Below the pieces are notes generated by a model. The model did not search any database and was not told the origin of the DNA. It worked only from the letters and a program-made list of their open reading frames with translations. This document shows positions 33,261 to 43,271 of a stretch of DNA of 64,000 nucleotides, piece after piece. The DNA is taken from positions 62,001-126,000 of the forward strand of contig JAFRYA010000004.1 of the NCBI GenBank assembly GCA_017441295.1, written 5' to 3'. The position numbers were made by a program, and so were the translations under genes. Source of the stretch: Lachnospiraceae bacterium (lineage in GTDB: Bacteria > Bacillota > Clostridia > Lachnospirales > Lachnospiraceae). Position 1 is the stretch's first letter. Each line of letters begins with the position of its first letter.

Positions 33261-33704
33261 TTATGTTCGCTTTACGAATTGGTTGTAACAATGTGAGCAG
33301 GTGACCATGATTTTTTTGCCTTTAGGCGGTTTGGATATCCTGACATAACAGCCGCATTTCGGGCACCTGTAATAACTGTGGGTATTTCTCTCACGCCACA
33401 TTCTCCTGCGGGTGGAAAAGAATGAAACGATCTCATGGAATACTTTTCTGAACCAGTCGACAATCTTCAGGAACATACGGTTCTCCCTCTCCCTGGCGGC
33501 GAAGTTTCTGGACATACTCCTGAGGATCGACAGCACAATAATAGCAATGGAGAAGAAATACAGGAACCACAGCTTCGGGATCCATGAGAGGATCATCAGG
33601 ACAATGGCAATGCCCAGCAACAGGAATGTAACTGAATCCCTGCCGTAGCGGCCCTGCATAAAGGCTTTGAGTCTATAAAAGAAATTCCCTCTCCTGTTGT
33701 TCAT
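33261..33704 (-). CDS. Membrane protein with C-terminal zinc ribbon
   Basis: 147 residues. Two hydrophobic segments (about 22-40 and 45-62) are followed by a basic amphipathic stretch and a C-terminal zinc ribbon (CPKCGCYVRIS...CSHC). It resembles small clostridial membrane zinc-ribbon proteins of unknown role. GGTGA lies about 6 nt before the ATG. Divergent from the next gene by 87 nt. Confidence 0.72.
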   Translation of the reverse strand: MNNRRGNFFYRLKAFMQGRYGRDSVTFLLLGIAIVLMILSWIPKLWFLYFFSIAIIVLSILRSMSRNFAARERENRMFLKIVDWFRKVFHEIVSFFSTRRRMWRERNTHSYYRCPKCGCYVRISKPPKGKKIMVTCSHCYNQFVKRT

Positions 33705-33791
33705 TAGCTGTCACCATTTCACATTTTTCTCTTTTTTAATAATACCATATTGTGGTAGAATACGGAACAGAAAATACTGCGAGGTGAAGTA

Positions 33792-34100
33792 ATGTCTACT
33801 ACATTTGTTAATCTTAAACAGGATTTCCCTTTCTTCTATGTGAACTGCGCGGATGACTCGTTCCCGGTCAGGTTTGGATTTGTGCACAAGCCTTTTACCA
33901 CATGGGATAACTACAACGGTGCCAGCAGTTTCGCAGGACCCGGCAAGGGGCGCCTGATCCTCAGGATTGAGGAAGAGATAACCGCCGAGTTTAGTAATGA
34001 AGAAATCATTGTCGGTGCTCTCTACCTGGAGGATGGCTCCAGAGTCACCAAAGAGACTGACCTGAAGAAAGGCAATCACTATTATTTCAAAAAATTCTGA
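33792..34100 (+). CDS. Hypothetical protein, 102 residues
   Basis: Soluble, no signal peptide, rich in aromatic residues in the first half (FPFFYVNC, FGFVHKPFTTWDNYN). Strand-rich pattern suggests a small beta barrel. Start follows GAGGTGA, so translation is likely. Family not recognised. It is monocistronic, bounded by a good terminator. Confidence 0.65.
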   Translation: MSTTFVNLKQDFPFFYVNCADDSFPVRFGFVHKPFTTWDNYNGASSFAGPGKGRLILRIEEEITAEFSNEEIIVGALYLEDGSRVTKETDLKKGNHYYFKKF

Positions 34101-34102
34101 TC

Positions 34103-34133
34103 AAAAAAGGACTGCCCTAAGCAGTCCTTTTTA
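34103..34133. terminator. Bidirectional terminator
   Basis: AAAGGACTGC/GCAGTCCTTT hairpin (about 34106-34130) with A- and T-runs on both sides, shared by the 102-residue gene and the SGNH hydrolase gene, whose last codons lie inside it. Confidence 0.9.
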
Positions 34134-34671
34134 TTATGCATTCAGCTGTGAATTTCCCTAATTCTCTGTATCCTTCCGCGCTCAGGTGCACCCGGTCGCT
34201 GCCGAAGAGCGCATCATACACATCCAGATCCTCAAAATGGGCTCTCGCGTCCAGCAGTTCTATTTGCTTCTCTTCTGCTGCCTCTGCAATATAGCTGTTC
34301 GCCGCGTCCACCCAGTACTCATATTCGCTGCCTGGGTACTGCGGATAGTTCAGTAGATACAGTTTACTGCCCTGCGCCAGGATCTCATCTATATTGATCT
34401 CGAGGAGTCCTTCCGGATCCCTGTCTACAAAGTAGTTATTCAATCCATACAGCAGGATAACCATATCAGCTGTGCCTGAGAGTCTTAAATAAGAGTCCTC
34501 TGTTATCAGGCTGCCGCTGATGCCGTAATTCTTTACCACAGCATCTATGCCTGCATGGCTCAATTCTTCGCTGAGCGTATCAGGATACGTGGTGTGCCCC
34601 TTCCAGCCAAAGCCGGAAATGTCAGTCACCCATCCTTCAGTAATGGAATCTCCCAGACATTCAATACGCAT
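34117..34671 (-). CDS. SGNH/GDSL-family hydrolase
   Basis: 184-residue hydrolase of the SGNH superfamily. Block I is GDSITEG with the nucleophilic Ser8; block III is LYGLNNYF with the Asn; block V is SDRVHLSAEGY with the Asp-His pair. Such enzymes cleave acyl, acetyl or thioester groups; substrate unknown. No signal peptide, so cytoplasmic. The start codon overlaps the guaB stop (TAATG), so it is coupled to guaB. Confidence 0.88.
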   Translation of the reverse strand: MRIECLGDSITEGWVTDISGFGWKGHTTYPDTLSEELSHAGIDAVVKNYGISGSLITEDSYLRLSGTADMVILLYGLNNYFVDRDPEGLLEINIDEILAQGSKLYLLNYPQYPGSEYEYWVDAANSYIAEAAEEKQIELLDARAHFEDLDVYDALFGSDRVHLSAEGYRELGKFTAECIIKRTA

Positions 34672-36173
34672 TATTTTACAGGTGAGCTTTCCTTCTGGAT
34701 AACATCATGAGCGCCGCCCTCAACGATACTGGTTGCTGATACCAGTGTCAGTTTGGCGTTCTTCTGGAGCTCTCTGATGGTGGTTGCGCCGCAGTTGCAC
34801 ATAGTGGATTTAACCTTGTTCAGGGACAGAGCCACATTGTCGCGCAGTGAGCCTGCATATGGAACGTATGAGTCTACGCCTTCCTCGAATGAAAGCTTCT
34901 GGTCGCCGCCCAGATCGTAACGCTGCCAGTTACGGGCACGTGCTGAACCTTCGCCCCAGTACTCTTTGTAGTATGTTCCCTTGATGCTGACCTTGTTGGA
35001 TGGGCTCTCATCGAAGCGGGCAAAGTATCTGCCCAGCATAATGAAGTCAGCGCCCATAGCCAGAGCCAGGGTCATATGGTGATCGTATACGATGCCGCCA
35101 TCTGAGCAGACAGGTACGTATACGCCTGTTTCCTCGAAATATTTATCTCTCTCAGCGCAAACTTCGATCAAGGCTGTAGCCTGGCCGCGTCCGATACCCT
35201 TGGTCTCTCTGGTGATGCAGATTGAACCGCCGCCGATGCCGACCTTAATGAAATCAGCGCCTGCGTCTGCCAGGAAACGGAATCCTTCAGCATCTACAAC
35301 ATTGCCTGCGCCCACCTTAACGGTATCGCCGTATTTCTCTCTGATCCATGCCAGAGTGCGTTTCTGCCACTCTGAGAAGCCCTCTGAAGAGTCGATGCAG
35401 AGTACGTCTGCTCCTGCCTCAACCAGCGCCGGAACTCTCTCGGCGTAGTCACGGGTATTGATACCTGCGCCTACCATGTATCTCTTGTGCTGATCCAGAA
35501 TCTCGTTCGGGTTCTGCTTGTGAGCTTCGTAGTCCTTTCTGAAGACCATGTTGCAGAGTCTGCCCTTCTTATCAACGATAGGAAGTGAATTCAGCTTATG
35601 ATCCCAGATGATGTCATTTGCTTCTTTAAGGGTGGTACCTTCAGGTGCAGTGATCAGTTTCTCCAAAGGAGTCATGAATGTGCTGACCTTTTCGTCAAGG
35701 CTCATTCTGCTGACCCTGTAATCTCTGCCGGTTACGATGCCTACCAGTTTGCCGCCTGCGGTGCCGTCAGATGTTACAGCGATAGTGGAATGACCTGTTC
35801 TTTCAGTGATCTCAATAATATCTGCCAGTGTCGCATCCTCGCGGACGTTGGAATCGCTGGTGACGAAACCTGCCTTATAAGCCTTGGCACGGGCGATCAT
35901 GGCTGCCTCGTCCTCGATGGACTGGGATCCGTAAATAAAAGAAATGCCGCCTTCTTTGGCCAGGGCAACGGCTAACACGTCGTCCGAAACGGCCTGCATA
36001 ATGGCGGAAACTAACGGAATATTCAGTGAAATAGCTGGCTCTTCACCTTTTTTATACTTAACAAGCGGAGTCTTCAGACTTACATTTGCCGTGGTGCACT
36101 CTGCAGAAGAGTAGCCCGGGATCAAAAGGTATTCATTAAAAGTATGAGATGGTTCGTTAATAAAGGTTGCCAT
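34671..36173 (-). CDS. guaB: IMP dehydrogenase
   Basis: 500-residue enzyme that oxidises IMP to XMP with NAD+, the committed step to GMP. Two CBS regulatory domains occupy about 103-222. The catalytic loop is [18 protein letters not shown], where the Cys forms the covalent intermediate, and the flap has the conserved Arg-Tyr pattern (WQRYD). The sequence resembles the slightly divergent clostridial/actinobacterial IMPDH branch rather than the Bacillus one. The following SGNH gene is translationally coupled. Confidence 0.93.
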   Translation of the reverse strand: MATFINEPSHTFNEYLLIPGYSSAECTTANVSLKTPLVKYKKGEEPAISLNIPLVSAIMQAVSDDVLAVALAKEGGISFIYGSQSIEDEAAMIARAKAYKAGFVTSDSNVREDATLADIIEITERTGHSTIAVTSDGTAGGKLVGIVTGRDYRVSRMSLDEKVSTFMTPLEKLITAPEGTTLKEANDIIWDHKLNSLPIVDKKGRLCNMVFRKDYEAHKQNPNEILDQHKRYMVGAGINTRDYAERVPALVEAGADVLCIDSSEGFSEWQKRTLAWIREKYGDTVKVGAGNVVDAEGFRFLADAGADFIKVGIGGGSICITRETKGIGRGQATALIEVCAERDKYFEETGVYVPVCSDGGIVYDHHMTLALAMGADFIMLGRYFARFDESPSNKVSIKGTYYKEYWGEGSARARNWQRYDLGGDQKLSFEEGVDSYVPYAGSLRDNVALSLNKVKSTMCNCGATTIRELQKNAKLTLVSATSIVEGGAHDVIQKESSPVK

Positions 36174-36251
36174 TATTCTTCCTTTCTCCTGTATGCTGAA
36201 TTTACTGGTGTTTCAATATATTTTATTGTAATGGCAGGCCTTCGTCAATAG

Positions 36252-36290
36252 AAAAAGAGCCTGCCGGAGGTATTCCGGCAGGCTTTTTTA
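36252..36290. terminator. Terminator of the 3-hydroxyacyl-CoA dehydrogenase gene
   Basis: AGCCTGCCGGA/TCCGGCAGGCT hairpin (36258-36284) with T-run on the minus strand and also on the plus strand. Confidence 0.92.
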
Positions 36291-36298
36291 TTATTCAA

Positions 36299-37264
36299 TT
36301 ATTTTCTGTAATCGTAGAATCCTTTGCCCGCGTTGACACCGGTCTCGCCTTTGTCAATTTTCTCCTTCAATAATTTGCTGAGTTTGTTGGAGATGGTGCC
36401 TTCCTGCTGGGTTTCCGGCTTCATCAGGTTGATATTGTATGCTGTCTCCAGTCCGACAATATCCAGTATCTGGAATGGTCCTGCCGGGGCTCCGGTAGCC
36501 AGTCTCCATGTGAGGTCGATGGTCTCCACGTCAGCTACTTCATTTGCCCAGAGTGCCTGAGCTGCTGACAGGAACGGAACCAGCATTGAATTCAGGATGT
36601 AACCCGGCTGTTCTTTGTGCAGCTGCAGCGGAACCATGCCGATTGCTGCGGCGAATTCAACAACCTGATCATATACAGCCTTGTCCGTACCCGGATGGCC
36701 CATTACTTCGCCTGTGTTGTTTTTCCAGATTGTGTTCGCGAAATGCAGAGCACAGTACTTCTCCGGTCTGCCGGTATGCTCTGCGAACATGCTCGGAAGC
36801 AGTGTGGATGAGTTGGTGCAGAGAATGGTCTTCTCTGGCAGTTTGTCCTTCAGCAGTTCGTAGAACTCTGTTTTAGCCTTAGGATCCTCTGACATTGCCT
36901 CAACAGCGATATCCGCATCTGCTACAGCTTTCGCAAGGTCTATCTCAATAGTAAGGTTGTTCGCGAATCTTTCCCTGCCTGCTGCGATGAGCTCGTCAAT
37001 TTTTTCGACGGTGATGCCGTCCCATGACCTGATCAGGCCGCGCGGATACAGAAATCCGCCCATTGGATTACCTACCAGCGCCTTTGCGCCTTCAAGATCT
37101 GCCAGCATGAGCTCTGAATATCTGGCAATTTTTGGTTTTGTACGCTCTATGGAGCCTTCACTTCTCAGCCAAATCGTAACGTTAAAACCATAATAAGCTG
37201 CCTGGAGCGCGATCTGTGTCCCCAATACACCTCCGCCCAGGATGGTTACATTATTAACACCCAT
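36299..37264 (-). CDS. 3-hydroxyacyl-CoA dehydrogenase family protein
   Basis: 321 residues, NAD-binding Rossmann domain with GGGVLGTQIA (residues 10-19), catalytic region NSSTLLPSMFAEHTGRPEKYCALHF and a C-terminal helical dimer domain ending GVNAGKGFYDYRK. It oxidises (S)-3-hydroxyacyl-CoA or a related 3-hydroxy acid. No thiolase or enoyl-CoA hydratase gene is next to it, so it need not be part of a butyrate or beta-oxidation operon here. Confidence 0.9.
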   Translation of the reverse strand: MGVNNVTILGGGVLGTQIALQAAYYGFNVTIWLRSEGSIERTKPKIARYSELMLADLEGAKALVGNPMGGFLYPRGLIRSWDGITVEKIDELIAAGRERFANNLTIEIDLAKAVADADIAVEAMSEDPKAKTEFYELLKDKLPEKTILCTNSSTLLPSMFAEHTGRPEKYCALHFANTIWKNNTGEVMGHPGTDKAVYDQVVEFAAAIGMVPLQLHKEQPGYILNSMLVPFLSAAQALWANEVADVETIDLTWRLATGAPAGPFQILDIVGLETAYNINLMKPETQQEGTISNKLSKLLKEKIDKGETGVNAGKGFYDYRK

Positions 37265-37315
37265 AATAAACCTCCTTATTAATAAAAATATTGTTGGTTA
37301 ACGTCAGCTATTTAT

Positions 37316-38161
37316 TTACAAAGGAATGAGCTGCAGCACCAGCCCGGATATTGCCGCGCAGGCATAGAGCAGGAGGACTGCCTTGAAGCTGTCCTTTTTG
37401 CTGCCGTTCATCCTAAATAATACGATCAGACCCAGGCCTGCGCCAGAGCACAGTCCCGCGATAGTAGATGCGAAGCTTAAGCCTCCTGCGATATAGAGTT
37501 CCGTAAACAGCACGGAAATCGCGCAGTTAGGAATCAGTCCCAGCAGGGCCGTCGCCAGAGGCTGCAGGAAGATATTGCCTCCCAGGAACCGGGCCAGATT
37601 ATCAGTGCCGATCAGGCTGACAACGATATTAAGCGCGAAGCAGATGCCGAAGATCCAGCCCAGGATTTTAAGTGTATGAATAACGGCCGGCTTCAGGATG
37701 CCTTCGCTCTCTTCACAGCCGCAATGCTCATCCTTGCAGATGTCACCTACATGTCTGTTATTCGGTTTCCTGCAGAATATGAAGTTGATGAGGTAGCCGA
37801 ATACTATACCAATGATCAGCTTTGTCAGCAGCAGCACCCATATCTTGGAAATGGCCGCCGGATGGCTGATCATGATGAGTATGGCCTCATCGCTGGTTGC
37901 TAAAAAGACCGAGATCAGTGTGCCCATCTCAATAACTCCGCCGACGTAGAGATTACTCATTGCCGCGGAGAAGCCGCACTGCGGGACCAACCCCAGGATG
38001 GATCCGAACAGCGGTCCGAAATATCTTTTATTTGTAAACAGCTTAGATGTCAGTATCTCCGATTTCTTCTCCAGCAGCTCCATCAGCAGGTATGCTGCAA
38101 AGAGGAAGGGTATCGAAATCGCGGTGTCCTTCAGCGCATCCAGAAACGCATCCAGTATCAT
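37316..38161 (-). CDS. Putative metal/arsenic exporter permease (ArsP_2-like)
   Basis: 281 residues with about ten hydrophobic segments and two similar halves, each with a LG(L/L)(V/I)P(Q/N)C motif (ILGLVPQCGFSAAMSNLY and LLGLIPNCAISVLFTELY). The loop between halves is His/Cys rich (HVGDICKDEHCGCEE), a likely metal site. This fits the putative 10-TM heavy-metal exporter family ArsP_2. The transported ion is uncertain (arsenical or manganese have both been proposed for relatives). Confidence 0.8.
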   Translation of the reverse strand: MILDAFLDALKDTAISIPFLFAAYLLMELLEKKSEILTSKLFTNKRYFGPLFGSILGLVPQCGFSAAMSNLYVGGVIEMGTLISVFLATSDEAILIMISHPAAISKIWVLLLTKLIIGIVFGYLINFIFCRKPNNRHVGDICKDEHCGCEESEGILKPAVIHTLKILGWIFGICFALNIVVSLIGTDNLARFLGGNIFLQPLATALLGLIPNCAISVLFTELYIAGGLSFASTIAGLCSGAGLGLIVLFRMNGSKKDSFKAVLLLYACAAISGLVLQLIPL

Positions 38162-38358
38162 TTTTATTTGCCTTCTTTATATTTAATCTGGAGATTTTGC
38201 CCGCAGAACACAGCAGTCTCGCCCTTCTGGGCTTGACCGTGCGCTTGCCTTTTTCTTCAAAAAAACTGATATTTCTCATGAGCAAAATCCCTCTAAAAAA
38301 CCGTGTATTTTATAAATACATCCTAACGCATTTCTCATATTATGGCAATGGGTTGTAT

Positions 38359-38364
38359 TATAAT
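38359..38364 (+). promoter_or_regulatory. -10 box with predicted leaderless start
   Basis: TATAAT at 38359-38364 ends 6 nt before the ATG at 38371; no Shine-Dalgarno is present and the -35 region is weak (CATATT at 17-nt spacing). Confidence 0.55.
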
Positions 38365-38370
38365 GTCAGT

Positions 38371-38955
38371 ATGATTTACGCAGCGATCGCAATAGTAGTA
38401 ATAATACTGATCATAATAATAATCCAAAGTGTCAGACGAAAAGCTGACACTGCAGAGATTATTAAAGCGGGCCGGCTCGGCGAAAAGACAGCCACCGCTA
38501 TTTTAAGGAAATTCCTCCGGGATGACGATCATCTGCTCACCAACGTCAGCATTTCTTTTGATGGCAAGCAGACTGAACTGGATAACATTATCATTAATAA
38601 AAATGGCATTTTCATATTCGAAGTCAAAAACTACAACGGCTATCTGACCGGCAGCGAAGAAGACTTCGAATGGCAGAAATACAAAGTCACAGACGCCGGC
38701 AACGTATATGAGAAGCCTGTTAAAAACCCCATCAGACAGGTTAAACGCCAGATTTATATACTCCATCATTATCTGGACCGGCGAGGTGTGAATATCTGGG
38801 TGGAAGGCTATGTTATGTTACTGCACGGCCGAAGCGCGGTTACGAGCCAATATGTGCTCAAAACAGGCAGAGATATTGACAGAGCCATCCACACACCGGG
38901 CAATGTGAAGCTGACCCCAAAGACAATCAGGACAATAATAGATTTACTCAGGTAA
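38371..38955 (+). CDS. NERD (nuclease-related) domain protein
   Basis: 194 residues: one N-terminal membrane anchor (IYAAIAIVVIILIIIIIQ), then a NERD domain at about 30-150. Restriction-endonuclease-like residues are visible: E of GRLGEKTA, D of TELDNIII and the E-x-K of FEVKNYNG. NERD domains are predicted to bind or cut nucleic acid; activity has not been shown for most. The frame is open further upstream, but only this ATG gives a sensible N-terminus. It is followed after 12 nt by galM. Confidence 0.82.
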   Translation: MIYAAIAIVVIILIIIIIQSVRRKADTAEIIKAGRLGEKTATAILRKFLRDDDHLLTNVSISFDGKQTELDNIIINKNGIFIFEVKNYNGYLTGSEEDFEWQKYKVTDAGNVYEKPVKNPIRQVKRQIYILHHYLDRRGVNIWVEGYVMLLHGRSAVTSQYVLKTGRDIDRAIHTPGNVKLTPKTIRTIIDLLR

Positions 38956-38967
38956 AGGACTAACAAA

Positions 38968-39990
38968 ATGCATACAGAAAAATATAAATTCGGAACTCTT
39001 TCAGACGGTACCGAAGTGACCGCCATTAAGGCGTCCAACGATGCCGGCATGAGCATGACGATCATTAATTACGGAGCTACAGTCCAGTCGCTGACAGTGC
39101 CTGCCGCGGACGGCACGCTTACTGACGTGGTGCTGGGATATGACAACCCGGAAGACTACGAACGCGGCACTGCCTACCTGGGCGCGACCATCGGCCGCGT
39201 TGGCAACCGCATAGGAGGCGCTGCCTTTACTCTGAACGGTCAGACTTACAAGTTGGCCAAAAATGACGGCGAAAACCATCTGCACGGCGGTATTAAAGGC
39301 TTTGATAAATGCATGTGGGATATCTACGCGGAGGGTAGCAGCGTGATCTGCTCCAGGCTCTCACCTGACGGCGAGGAAGGCTATCCCGGCAATCTGGAAG
39401 TGACTGTGACATTCACACTGACAGATGACAATGCACTGCAGATTGCTTACGATGCCGAGTCGGATGCAGATACTGTCATTAACCTGACCAATCACAGCTA
39501 TTTCAATCTGGACGGAGGCGGCAGCGTGCTGGATCATATCCTGCAGATCAGCGCTGACAGGTTCTGCGAAGGTGACGCTGGCTGCCTTCCTACAGGACGC
39601 CTTCTGGACGTTTCAGGCACGCCGTTTAATTTCAGGCAGCCTAAGGCCATTGGCCGCGATATTGAGGCTGATAATGAACAGCTCCGCCTGGCGGGAGGAT
39701 ACGACCACAATTTCTGCCTTAACGACACGCATGCTGCGACTCTCAGTTCAGCACAGACAGGCATAATCATGGACGTGATCACAGACCGTCCGGGCATGCA
39801 GGTTTACAGTGCGAATATGATGGATTCGGGCGATCCGCCGTTCAAAGGGAAGGCATCTCGGTGCAAGCACTGCGCCATAGCCCTTGAAACACAGGACTAT
39901 CCGAATTCTATTAATCTGGGAAAGAATTCAGTTATACTCAAGCCCGGCGAAAAATATAATACAACAACAGTCTATAAATTCAGCAAATAA
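38968..39990 (+). CDS. galM: Aldose 1-epimerase (mutarotase)
   Basis: 340-residue enzyme that interconverts alpha and beta anomers of galactose or glucose. The conserved NHLHGG with a catalytic His, NLTNHSYFNL with the second His, and ALETQDYPNSIN with the catalytic Glu are all present. An AAAGGA ribosome site precedes the ATG. No galKTE genes are near, so it probably serves general hexose metabolism or the maltodextrin system about 5 kb away. Confidence 0.95.
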   Translation: MHTEKYKFGTLSDGTEVTAIKASNDAGMSMTIINYGATVQSLTVPAADGTLTDVVLGYDNPEDYERGTAYLGATIGRVGNRIGGAAFTLNGQTYKLAKNDGENHLHGGIKGFDKCMWDIYAEGSSVICSRLSPDGEEGYPGNLEVTVTFTLTDDNALQIAYDAESDADTVINLTNHSYFNLDGGGSVLDHILQISADRFCEGDAGCLPTGRLLDVSGTPFNFRQPKAIGRDIEADNEQLRLAGGYDHNFCLNDTHAATLSSAQTGIIMDVITDRPGMQVYSANMMDSGDPPFKGKASRCKHCAIALETQDYPNSINLGKNSVILKPGEKYNTTTVYKFSK

Positions 39991-39992
39991 AA

Positions 39993-40017
39993 AAGAGGAT
40001 CCTTTGAGGATCCTCTT
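39993..40017. terminator. Bidirectional terminator between galM and an MFS gene
   Basis: AAGAGGATCC/GGATCCTCTT perfect 10-bp stem, A-run before and T-rich after. Confidence 0.88.
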
Positions 40018-40035
40018 CTTAACTATTCTAAGGTA

Positions 40036-41316
40036 TTATTTTTCTTTTTTCTTAGTTCTGATGAGTGCCAGTAAAACTGCACCGATGATATCAATTACGA
40101 TGAACACGATATATGGAAGTGTGAAGCTGCCGTGTGAAATGCCAAGGCTGACTGACATGATAACGAATGCAAGTACACGGATAAGACTGGCAATAGTCAT
40201 AACGATACCGTTTGCCTGTGTAAATCCCTTAAGACCGAATGCTGTAACAACCATTGATGGGATAAGGTTTAAGATACCACCGAGACCTAATCCGATGAAA
40301 ATGCAGCCGATCCATATAAGCACCTGGCTGGAAGCAAGGATAAGGATAATCAGTGCAACAATGTATGAAATTGAATAAATAACTGATGCCAGTTTTGTTC
40401 CAACCTTGCCGTCTAACCATCCCCAGAAATATGAACCCGGTATAGCGATAGCTGATGAAACAGTCAGGAACATCATAGCCTGTGGCTCTGTGTAACCAAC
40501 TGAAATCATTCTTGGAATGAGCTGGCTTACAACACCTGTTGTTACCATCCAGAGGAAGCCGAAACCAACAGCAATAAGCCATGTGTTTCCGTTCTTTAAT
40601 ACTGTGCTTACTTTGATTGTTTCTTCTTCTACGATAACCTGCTGTCCGGATTCTGCAAGGAGTCTGTCGCCAACCTCAGGATCCATATTATCAGGAAGCT
40701 GGTTAACCTTTGCAGGATTATCTTTAACCCAGAACAGTGTTATGACACCGAGAATAATTACCAGGATTCCGAGAACCAGGAATGCTACATGGAATCCAAA
40801 ATTATTCAGCAGAGCTGAAAATCCGAGAACGCCTACGCATGAGCTGAGAGGTGCACCGATAGTAGCCCATCCGAGAGCAACACCTTTCTTTCTCGGGAAC
40901 CAGTTTGCCATAAGTGTAGGAGCTACGAATCCAAGACCTGAACCGCAGAACATTACAACCATAAGAACGATCATATAAGCAACAATGCTTGAGCAGTATG
41001 ACCAGATGATAAATGTTGCGCCTGTAAGAATCAGAGAAATTGCACTAAGAACTCTTGTGCTGTGTTTTACAAGAAGTCTTGAGAATATAAATCCTCCGAC
41101 AATACCAACTATACCAGCCGGTGTAGCATATCCTAAAAGGACTGCCGGATTGTGTCCGTATACAGCAGCGAATGCTGTTGGGAACAGGTTCTGGCCGTCA
41201 GTACTGATCAGTGCAAAGAAGAAGTATAAAAGCAATGCATAGATGATCATGCTCCAGCCCCAACCTGTAAAACGGCTGTCTGTTAAGCTAGTGGAAAGTT
41301 TTCTGTTTTTTTCCAT
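40036..41316 (-). CDS. MFS transporter, OFA (oxalate/formate antiporter) type
   Basis: 426-residue carrier with twelve predicted segments. WFPRKKGVALGWATIGAPLSS is the cytoplasmic signature of the OFA family and similar monocarboxylate carriers. Substrate is probably an organic anion, but it is not certain. It is the second gene after a CocE-type hydrolase (28-nt gap, AGGAGG ribosome site), so it may import the substrate or export the product of that enzyme. Confidence 0.85.
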   Translation of the reverse strand: MEKNRKLSTSLTDSRFTGWGWSMIIYALLLYFFFALISTDGQNLFPTAFAAVYGHNPAVLLGYATPAGIVGIVGGFIFSRLLVKHSTRVLSAISLILTGATFIIWSYCSSIVAYMIVLMVVMFCGSGLGFVAPTLMANWFPRKKGVALGWATIGAPLSSCVGVLGFSALLNNFGFHVAFLVLGILVIILGVITLFWVKDNPAKVNQLPDNMDPEVGDRLLAESGQQVIVEEETIKVSTVLKNGNTWLIAVGFGFLWMVTTGVVSQLIPRMISVGYTEPQAMMFLTVSSAIAIPGSYFWGWLDGKVGTKLASVIYSISYIVALIILILASSQVLIWIGCIFIGLGLGGILNLIPSMVVTAFGLKGFTQANGIVMTIASLIRVLAFVIMSVSLGISHGSFTLPYIVFIVIDIIGAVLLALIRTKKKEK

Positions 41317-41344
41317 TTTGTCCTCCTAAATATTATACAATTAA

Positions 41345-43138
41345 CTATTTATCTGTGCCGGATTCCTCGTTAGGAATGATCGGCAATAAAATCTTGGACG
41401 GATGCTTAGCATCTCTGTAAATCTTGTGAAGTACCGTTGCGTTTCTGCAGATATGATATGGAATATATTCAGTATCTGCCACGCAGCATGCTCCGTCAGG
41501 AAGATCGAGGCATGAAATCTCCACGCAGATTCTGTGTCCTGCCTTAAATGTATGGCAGACTGACATAACCTCGATATTATACTCATTAATCTCTCCGGGT
41601 ACAACCATTTTTTGAGCTTCTTTTGTAAGTTTGTGCCATGGTCTGTATGGAGTGGATCTTTCCTCATCAAGTTCTCTCATGGAAGCCTTAAGCATACCCT
41701 TGGTCAGATATTTCTCAGGAAGCTCAGGGATTTCCCACTCGCCTTTACGGCCAGTTCTGTCTGAGCAGTCAGGGCCTAAGTCCTTAAGTGTTACAAACCA
41801 GTTGGTATCTTCGCTGTCAAGAGAAGCATAAATAGTTGCGCTGATCGGACCTGCGATAGTTACGTCTTCAGCAAGAGGCTCTGTCATGTAACGAAGTTTG
41901 CTGATTTCGTTTGTAAGTGTCGGCGGCATCTGGACAAAGCTGTCAGGTTCCTCTGTTCCGTCGTATGCAAACTCATCATATGGTCTTTCGCGGAGTCTCT
42001 CCCAGGTGTCGAAATAGAATGGCGTCCAATGTGTCTCCGGGATCGGCCAGTTGGTTGCATAACGCCATTTGTTCTCACCGGTAACCCAGTATTTAACAGG
42101 TGGCTCCTCCATGATGCCTGTGTCTATGCCTCTCAGCCAGTAGTCATACCATTTCATCATCTCTTCCATCATGTCATGGTTGTGGAAAGGTCTTTCCTGG
42201 TGAGCAGGTCCTTCGAGCAGGAGCTTCATGGGAACCTTGTCATGCATCTGTTCGTAAAGGTTCTGGCATCCCTGCCAATGGAAGTGATAGTCGATCGCGT
42301 ACTGTCCTGATCCGGTATAGATAGGAATCTTAATCTGCTCCTTAGCCTTTACCATTCCTTCCCACTGTGAAGGATCATCGTACGGATAAAGCAGGAACGG
42401 GAAGAATAATCCCAGCGGATTGCTCTGGCCCTTCTGAAGAAGCAGATTATAAATGTTCTTGTACATCTTGTAATCAGGATTCTCCATTGCCTTCTTCCAA
42501 AGTGTCTCCATTGGTTCAGGAAGGTCTACAGGAGCGGTTCTCTGCATATGGTCAACGCTCATGTGATCCAGATGGTAGAACAGTGTATTGAATACTCCTC
42601 CCAGATGGAGCTCGTGGAAGAATCCATAATATGCACCCGGATCCTGTGGGAAGATAGCCTTAAGGTGAGGTGGCTGCTCACATGCTGCAAGCACCTGGTT
42701 CATACCGAAGTTTGACAGACCGCACATTCCGACATTTCCGTCGCACCAATCCTGAGCAGCAATCCATTCAATTAGATCGTAGTGATCCCACTGTGCCTCG
42801 AAAGGTGATCCGTCGCCTGATTTTCCTGCACCTCTTGCCTGCGCAAGGATATGAACATAGCCTCTTGATACAATGAATTTTGTGTCGCCTGATTCGATAT
42901 TTCCAAACCAGAAATGTGACCATGCAGGCTGTGCCGGCATGCTGTTAGTGTATTCGCAGTCCAAAAGGTCTTTGTTGTGCTGGCCGAATGAAAGAAGTAC
43001 CGGGAACGGGCCTTCTGTATCCGGCAGGTAAATATCAATGCATAACTTCTGTCCGTCACGCATTTCAACATAAACATCTTTCTGGACTTTCATTCCGGCA
43101 GCACGTACCGGAGCATGATATTCTTTGAAAGGTTTCAT
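41345..43138 (-). CDS. CocE/NonD family alpha/beta hydrolase
   Basis: 597 residues, S15/CocE family of acyl ester or X-Pro peptide hydrolases. The N-terminal alpha/beta-hydrolase core has nucleophile Ser in CGLSNFGM and an oxyanion-type region SFGQHNKDL; the C-terminal jelly-roll domain (about 370-597) has VTIAGPISATIYASLDSED and HRICVEISC. The usual motif G-x-S-Y-x-G is changed to G-L-S-N-F-G. No signal peptide, so the enzyme should be cytoplasmic. It is coupled by position to an OFA-type transporter and faces a LysR gene upstream. Confidence 0.87.
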   Translation of the reverse strand: MKPFKEYHAPVRAAGMKVQKDVYVEMRDGQKLCIDIYLPDTEGPFPVLLSFGQHNKDLLDCEYTNSMPAQPAWSHFWFGNIESGDTKFIVSRGYVHILAQARGAGKSGDGSPFEAQWDHYDLIEWIAAQDWCDGNVGMCGLSNFGMNQVLAACEQPPHLKAIFPQDPGAYYGFFHELHLGGVFNTLFYHLDHMSVDHMQRTAPVDLPEPMETLWKKAMENPDYKMYKNIYNLLLQKGQSNPLGLFFPFLLYPYDDPSQWEGMVKAKEQIKIPIYTGSGQYAIDYHFHWQGCQNLYEQMHDKVPMKLLLEGPAHQERPFHNHDMMEEMMKWYDYWLRGIDTGIMEEPPVKYWVTGENKWRYATNWPIPETHWTPFYFDTWERLRERPYDEFAYDGTEEPDSFVQMPPTLTNEISKLRYMTEPLAEDVTIAGPISATIYASLDSEDTNWFVTLKDLGPDCSDRTGRKGEWEIPELPEKYLTKGMLKASMRELDEERSTPYRPWHKLTKEAQKMVVPGEINEYNIEVMSVCHTFKAGHRICVEISCLDLPDGACCVADTEYIPYHICRNATVLHKIYRDAKHPSKILLPIIPNEESGTDK

Positions 43139-43221
43139 TACTTTTTCTCCTAAATAAAGATTATTTGACGTCTGAATTTATTCTAATTTTTTGATCTTAA
43201 AATATCCAACAACAATAAAAA

Positions 43222-43253
43222 AGGCTGATACAACTGTTCTGTTGTATCAGCCT
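43222..43253 (-). terminator. Terminator of the LysR gene
   Basis: AGGCTGATACAAC/GTTGTATCAGCCT 13-bp perfect stem followed on the minus strand by TTTTTT. Confidence 0.93.
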
Positions 43254-43271
43254 CTGTATCAAGCTTTTAAT

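Noticed and set aside
38043..38285. 80-residue minus-strand ORF before the ArsP_2-like gene
   Set aside because: It runs out of frame into the permease gene, and its second half has coding bias only as a shadow. A weak AGAGGG lies upstream, so a short peptide cannot be fully excluded.
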